From NCBI GenBank assembly GCA_934631055.1, contig CAKTXP010000162.1, forward strand, positions 1-5,590: DNA of 5,590 nucleotides. The letters run 5' to 3'. A model generated the notes under the pieces. That model was given only the letters and a program-made list of their open reading frames with translations, did not search any database and was not told where the DNA came from. Of the stretch, positions 5,570-5,590 are shown in pieces (position 1 is the first letter of the stretch; the number at the start of each line of letters is the position of its first letter). The position numbers and the translations under genes are program-made. This DNA is from an uncultured Clostridia bacterium. Lineage in GTDB: Bacteria > Bacillota > Clostridia > Christensenellales > Aristaeellaceae.

Positions 5570-5590
5570 CTGTTTTTTTCAGATTTTTTT

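Overview
The window reads as an ordinary transport region from a bacterium, most likely a moderately GC-rich Firmicute of the Clostridia type. The reasons are strong AGGAGG-type ribosome binding sites, consensus TTGACA/TATAAT-like promoters, GC-ending codons and a GC-rich hairpin repeat of a style common in that group. This placement is inferred; no taxonomic marker is present. All six genes lie on the minus strand, so transcription runs from the right end to the left end. No RNA gene, CRISPR array, phage gene or transposase is visible.

Right part (2919 to 5590): a polar amino-acid ABC importer. A well-formed promoter at 5540-5569, with A-tracts upstream and dyad and direct repeats at the start point, drives a secreted substrate-binding protein (4636-5457). 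A 283-base spacer follows, packed with perfect short hairpins. Most of them form a 170-190 bp element built from two similar arms in inverted orientation (MITE or REP-like), followed by a separate terminator-like stem-loop (4401-4427). Then come the membrane permease (3687-4352) and the ATPase (2919-3674). A stem-loop at 2880-2910 ends the unit. The binding protein captures the solute outside the cell, the permease forms the channel and the ATPase powers uptake. The spacer hairpins probably lower expression of permease and ATPase relative to the binding protein.

Left part (1 to about 2820): a PotABC-type importer, most likely for spermidine/putrescine. A consensus promoter (TTGACA, 17 bp, TATAAT) has a 39-bp dyad across its predicted start point. 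It drives potA (ATPase with TOBE-type C-terminus), potB (permease) and potC (permease, cut by the window edge). The genes overlap by 11 bp and 1 bp, as in a tightly coupled operon. A binding protein (PotD) would be expected just beyond the left edge.

No new biological system is evident. The points worth a second look are non-coding: the composite inverted hairpin element inside the amino-acid operon, and the operator-like dyads at both promoters.
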